Source: JARRPM01 sp963792815
GTDB taxonomy: Bacteria > Pseudomonadota > Gammaproteobacteria > Pseudomonadales > Halieaceae
Length of the DNA stretch: 64,000 nt
NCBI GenBank assembly: GCA_963792815.1
Contig: CAWBXR010000008.1
Location: forward strand, 1-64,000
Reading direction: 5' to 3'
The notes under the pieces are model-generated. The model was not told where the DNA came from, did no database searches, and was given only the letters and a program-made list of their open reading frames with translations. Below, in pieces: positions 61,954 to 64,000 of this stretch (position 1 is its first letter; each line of letters opens with the position of its first letter). Position numbers and translations under genes: made by a program.

Positions 61954-62355
61954 CTACTTGTCCTCTCCGGTTTCCTCGTCGCGCAAGCCCAGGTGACGGT
62001 CGGCGTCGGCCGCGCGCCGGATCAGGTCCTCCAGGTGACGGCCCTGCCCCACACTGGTATCAAAATAAAAGCGCAGCTGGGGCACGCTGCGCATATTGCT
62101 GTCGCGGGACAGCTGGGAACGCAGGAAACCGGCCGCCTTGTTCAGCGCCTCGGTGGAATCAACCGCGTCCTCGCTGGAGTCGCAACCCAGCACGGTAAAA
62201 TAGACCTTGGCATGACCGAGGTCCCGGCTCACGTTGACGCCGGTGATGCTGACCATGCCCACCCTCGGGTCGCGCACTTCATGCTGGATAAGCGCCGCCA
62301 GCTCGCGCTGCAGGTAATCCGCTACCCGCTGGGTACGACTGTATTCCTTTGCCAC
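61954..62355 (-). CDS. rbfA: Ribosome-binding factor A
   Basis: 133 residues: SRTQRVADYLQRELAALIQHEVRDPRVGMVSITGVNVSRDLGHAKVYFTV is the KH-like RbfA start, and RSVPQLRFYFDTSVGQGRHLEDLIRRA the conserved end. It helps 30S maturation at low temperature. Between infB and truB as usual. Confidence 0.97.
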   Translation of the reverse strand: MAKEYSRTQRVADYLQRELAALIQHEVRDPRVGMVSITGVNVSRDLGHAKVYFTVLGCDSSEDAVDSTEALNKAAGFLRSQLSRDSNMRSVPQLRFYFDTSVGQGRHLEDLIRRAADADRHLGLRDEETGEDK

Positions 62356-62385
62356 GTTAGCCGGTCCCGGTCGCCAATCACCCGC

Positions 62386-64000
62386 TTACAGGGTGCGGGC
62401 GATCTCCTTGACTTCGAATACCTCGATGAGGTCTCCCGCCCGGACGTCGGTGTAGTTCTTCACACCGATGCCGCACTCCATGCCATTGCGCACCTCGCTG
62501 GCGTCGTCCTTGAAACGGCGCAGGGATTCCAGCTCACCCTCGTAGATCACCACGTTGTCACGCAGCACGCGGATAGGCTTGGAGCGGTAGACAGTGCCCT
62601 CGATTACCATACAGCCGGCGATCTGGCCGAACTTGGGCGAACTGAATACATCGCGCACCTCGGCGATGCCCACGATCTCCTCGCGCAATTCCGGTGCCAG
62701 CATACCGGTCAGGGCGTGCTTCACATCGTCGATCAGGTTGTAGATAACGTTGTAGTAACGCAGGTCCACGCCCTCGCTTTCGACCAGCTTGCGAGCGGCG
62801 CCGTCAGCGCGGACGTTGAAACCGAACACGACAGCACCGGAGGTTACCGCCAGGTTGACATCGGTTTCGGTGATACCGCCGACGCCGCCCACCACGATAT
62901 TGACCTGCACCTCATCGTTACCAAGTTCCATCAGGGCGGCCTGTATGGCCTCCAGGGAACCGCGAACATCCGCTTTGAGGACCACATTGAGGGTCTTGCG
63001 TTCGCCGGCGGTCATGCTCGCGAACATATTGTCGAGCTTGGTCGCCTGCTGGCGCTCCAGCTTGCTGTCCCGGCTCTTGGTGTGGCGGAAGTCGGCTATC
63101 TCGCGGGCGCGTTTCTCGCTCTCGACCACTGCGAACTGGTCGCCGGCATCGGGGGTGCCATTGAGACCCAGGATTTCTACCGGAATGCTGGGACCTGCCT
63201 CTTCTATCGACTGGCCGTTCTCATCGAGCATGGCGCGTACCCGGCCATACTGCAGGCCAGCCAGGACAACATCGCCACGGCGCAGGGTTCCGCTCTGGAT
63301 CAGCAGCGAGGCAACGGGACCACGGCCCTTGTCCAGGCGGGACTCGATAACGATACCCTGTGCCGGTACGTCCCTGGCTGCGGTCAGTTCAAGCACCTCG
63401 GCCTGCAACAGCACGGCGTCCAGCAGGTCATTGACGCCCTGCTCCGGTGTGGGCGGAAACGGGAATGAACTGGGTATCGCCGCCCCAGTCCTCAGGGATC
63501 ACTTCCTGCGCTGACAACTCGTTCTTGACCCGCTCCGGGTCCGCGCCTTCCTTGTCCATTTTGTTGATCGCAACGATCAGCGGAACACCGGCGGCCTTGG
63601 CGTGTTTGACAGCCTCGATAGTCTGGGGCATGACACCGTCATCGGCCGCCACTACGAGAATCACAATATCCGTGCTCTTGGCGCCGCGGGCCCGCATGGC
63701 GGTGAACGCTGCGTGGCCAGGCGTGTCCAGGAACGAGATCATGCCGTGGTCTGTTTCGACGTGGTAGGCGCCTATGTGCTGGGTGATGCCGCCCGCCTCG
63801 CCCGATGCCACGCGACTCTTGCGGATATAATCCAGCAAAGAGGTTTTGCCGTGGTCAACGTGACCCATCACAGTCACCACCGGCGCCCTCGACTCCTGGG
63901 TGCCTTCCTGCTGCGACAGGGTCTCCTCAAGCTTATCTTCCAGCACGTCGGCGCTGACCAGCCTGGGCATGTGGCCCAGTTCTTCGACAACAAGGATCGC
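62386..64000 (-). CDS. infB: Translation initiation factor IF-2, partial and with one frameshift
   Basis: The C-terminal 530 or so residues. The GTPase loop VTVMGHVDHGKTSLLDYIR, DTPGHAAFTAMRARGAKSTDIVILVV and NKMDKEGAD are clear, followed by the beta-barrel and C-terminal domains (ECGIGVKNYTDVRAGDLIEVFE). An extra base near 63449 (GGGCGTC instead of GGCGTC) breaks the frame after HTGAG. The N-terminus lies beyond the window edge. The nusA-infB-rbfA-truB order is normal. Confidence 0.95.

Overview
The window is about 62% GC and looks like the chromosome of a marine-type gammaproteobacterium. The order dksA-gluQ-cbrX-cbrA-cbrB-(crcZ-like RNA)-pcnB-folK-panB-panC and the block pnp-rpsO-truB-rbfA-infB match what I recall from Pseudomonas. 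A PPi-type phosphofructokinase, a DUF3604 protein and an RND/MMPL exporter suggest a Cellvibrionales/Halieaceae-like relative. That placement is inference; there is no rRNA gene in the window.

Layout. 0-4.3 kb: leuS-lptE-holA operon (leuS reads with about ten single-base frameshifts). 4.3-7.4 kb: a secreted Rossmann oxidoreductase, then a visibly AT-richer islet with an OXA-10-type class D beta-lactamase translationally coupled to a small membrane protein, bounded on one side by an inverted repeat. 7.4-12.2 kb: MOSC protein, imuA, osmC-like, DUF2788, imuB. 12.2-19.9 kb: a run of small stand-alone genes, nearly all on the minus strand (GNAT, VOC, DJ-1, GGCT, PhnA, DUF167). 19.9-23.8 kb: a probable degraded integron, made of minus-strand cassettes separated by attC-like sites and a divergently oriented fragment of an integron integrase gene. 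23.8-27 kb: dnaE2. 27-30.8 kb: DUF3604 protein, esterase, pcm. 31-44 kb: argG, pyrC, rnt, CDF transporter, RND exporter, mpl, PPi-PFK, ppa, carboxypeptidase, Rieske protein, sfsA. 44.3-57.5 kb: the dksA to acs region. 57.5-64 kb: sulfotransferase, then pnp-rpsO-truB-rbfA-infB (infB runs off the window).

How parts work together. imuA, imuB and dnaE2 form an SOS mutasome that is split over 18 kb, with a LexA box in front of each gene. cbrX-cbrA-cbrB, a palindromic putative CbrB site, a sigma-54 promoter and two tandem CA-motif RNAs form a carbon catabolite control module like CbrAB-CrcZ, but with a duplicated RNA. The OXA gene and the cassette array are linked by two paralogous membrane-protein genes, one in each place, which suggests the islet also came from mobile cassettes.

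Sequence quality. Single-base indels, mostly in short homopolymer runs, break leuS, the DUF3604 gene, folK, imuA, the 5' end of dksA, the OXA signal peptide, the RND exporter and infB. Several of these genes are normally essential, so most of the breaks are probably sequencing or assembly errors rather than pseudogenes. No tRNA, rRNA or CRISPR array was seen.
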